Under the pieces are notes generated by a model that did not search any database, was not told where the DNA came from, and saw only the letters and a list, made by a program, of their open reading frames with translations. The position numbers and the translations under genes were made by a program. This document shows, in pieces, positions 63,445 through 64,000 of a stretch of DNA of 64,000 bases. Positions within the stretch are counted from its first letter, which is position 1; every line of letters starts with the position of its first letter. Location: NCBI GenBank assembly GCA_902537945.1, contig CACBDG010000008.1, positions 16,786 to 80,785 on the forward strand, in the 5' to 3' direction. Source of the stretch: an uncultured SAR116 cluster alpha proteobacterium. Lineage in GTDB: Bacteria > Pseudomonadota > Alphaproteobacteria > Puniceispirillales > Marisalimonadaceae.

Positions 63445-64000
63445 ATGTCAAAGAATGTATCTCATAATGTGATTAATGGAATTACAGAAAAAAAAGACTT
63501 CCTAAAATTAGATAATCTATACTTAAATAATCAAATTAGTTTTCCTACAAATAAAAAAGTTAAAATAACACTCCAAAATTTGAGAGAAGATAAAACAAAA
63601 AAACATACTAGTAACGAAAAGAAAGTTATAAGATATCTTAAAGACAATAATAAATTTGAAGAGGCATTCAACAAATCAAAAGAATTATTAAAAATTGATA
63701 AAAATGATCCAGAAATATATGCCCTTATGGGTGATATTTCAAAGGAGTTACAAAACTATCCGGTAGCTTTAGAAGCTTATATGAATTGTTTAAAAATTGA
63801 TAGAAACTATGAAAGATGTACTTCAAAATTATATAATTTTTTAATGCAAATTGAGCCCTCAATTTTTTTAGATAAGTGGGTAAAGGCATTTGAATTAATA
63901 CTTTCAGACAAAAAAAATCTTGGGCAAAAAAAACTATTTATAATAGCCAACAGGGCTATTAAGTTCTTAAAGTTGAATAATATTGTTAAAAATTTAATTA
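63445..64000 (+). CDS. TPR-repeat protein (3' end cut by window edge)
   Basis: The frame is open from ATG 63445 (MSKNVSHNVINGITEKK) to the edge, with a clear AAGGAG ribosome-binding site. At least 185 residues are visible. A polar N-terminal stretch precedes TPR-like helical pairs at about 68-130 (FEEAFNKSKELLKIDKNDPE and YPVALEAYMNCLKIDRNYE, each part of a 34-residue repeat). The remainder is outside the window. TPR regions of this type often precede sulfotransferase or glycosyltransferase domains in marine alphaproteobacteria, but no catalytic motif is seen here. The sigma-54 promoter ties it to the flagellar regulon. Confidence 0.8.
   Translation, partial: MSKNVSHNVINGITEKKDFLKLDNLYLNNQISFPTNKKVKITLQNLREDKTKKHTSNEKKVIRYLKDNNKFEEAFNKSKELLKIDKNDPEIYALMGDISKELQNYPVALEAYMNCLKIDRNYERCTSKLYNFLMQIEPSIFLDKWVKAFELILSDKKNLGQKKLFIIANRAIKFLKLNNIVKNLI

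Noticed and set aside
1..64000. Search for CRISPR arrays, insertion sequences, tRNA or rRNA genes
   Set aside because: No regularly spaced repeats, transposase frames, or cloverleaf-like or rRNA sequence were recognised.

Overview
The window is an AT-rich (roughly 30% GC by eye), gene-dense bacterial chromosome segment. The backbone is alphaproteobacterial: the fabD-fabG-acpP-fabF-mltG-gmk run, pepA next to lptFG-surA-pdxA-rsmA, rpsF-rpsR-rplI-dnaB-alr with radA-cvpA-purF-SDR, an EipB/DUF1849 envelope protein, and a tiny aa3-type cytochrome oxidase subunit IV. Short intergenic gaps, many overlapping start/stop codons and low GC suggest a streamlined, probably marine, flagellated alphaproteobacterium. 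I cannot name the genus.

Layout. (1) 1-33.6 kb is housekeeping: topA (5' end cut by the window edge), rnr, rpmG, eipB, rnd; the hdaA/AI-2E permease/DUF2066 group divergent from purM; coxIV, ndk, pepA; the LPS-export and outer-membrane-protein block lptF-lptG-surA-pdxA-rsmA; the fatty-acid block; ribosomal S6-S18-L9, dnaB and alr; mlaE-mlaF; radA-cvpA-purF-SDR. (2) 33.6-49.6 kb is a minus-strand flagellar block, read flbD-like regulator, fliE-F-G-H-I-J-K-L-M-N, then fliO-P-Q-R-flhB and four uncharacterised genes. This order is close to the Pseudomonas/Vibrio arrangement. (3) 49.6-57 kb holds a divergent second sigma-54 activator, a 663-aa flagellin, fliT-fliS, an unknown 118-aa gene and an 841-aa flagellin. 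(4) 57-59.9 kb is a cysD-cysNC (PAPS synthesis) cassette with different arginine codon use. (5) 60-64 kb holds a 1009-aa flagellin and the start of a TPR protein cut by the window edge.

How it works together. Four GG-N10-GC (sigma-54, -24/-12) promoters are visible, ahead of the flbD-fliE-N operon, the fliO-flhB operon, the 841-aa flagellin and the TPR gene. The other two flagellins have instead a shared motif that could be a FliA (sigma-28)-type promoter. The two sigma-54 activators are structurally complementary: one has an N-terminal receiver-like region but no DNA-binding helix-turn-helix, and the other has the helix-turn-helix but no receiver. The three flagellins are large. Their variable cores carry repeated beta-rich modules, one kind shared between two otherwise different flagellins and resembling repeats I associate with marine phage virion proteins. 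PAPS genes lie between flagellin genes without a PAPS reductase in view, which raises the possibility of sulfation chemistry linked to the cell surface or filament. That last point is inference.

No tRNA, rRNA, CRISPR array, insertion sequence or replication origin was seen. No gene-free stretch exceeds 300 bases.
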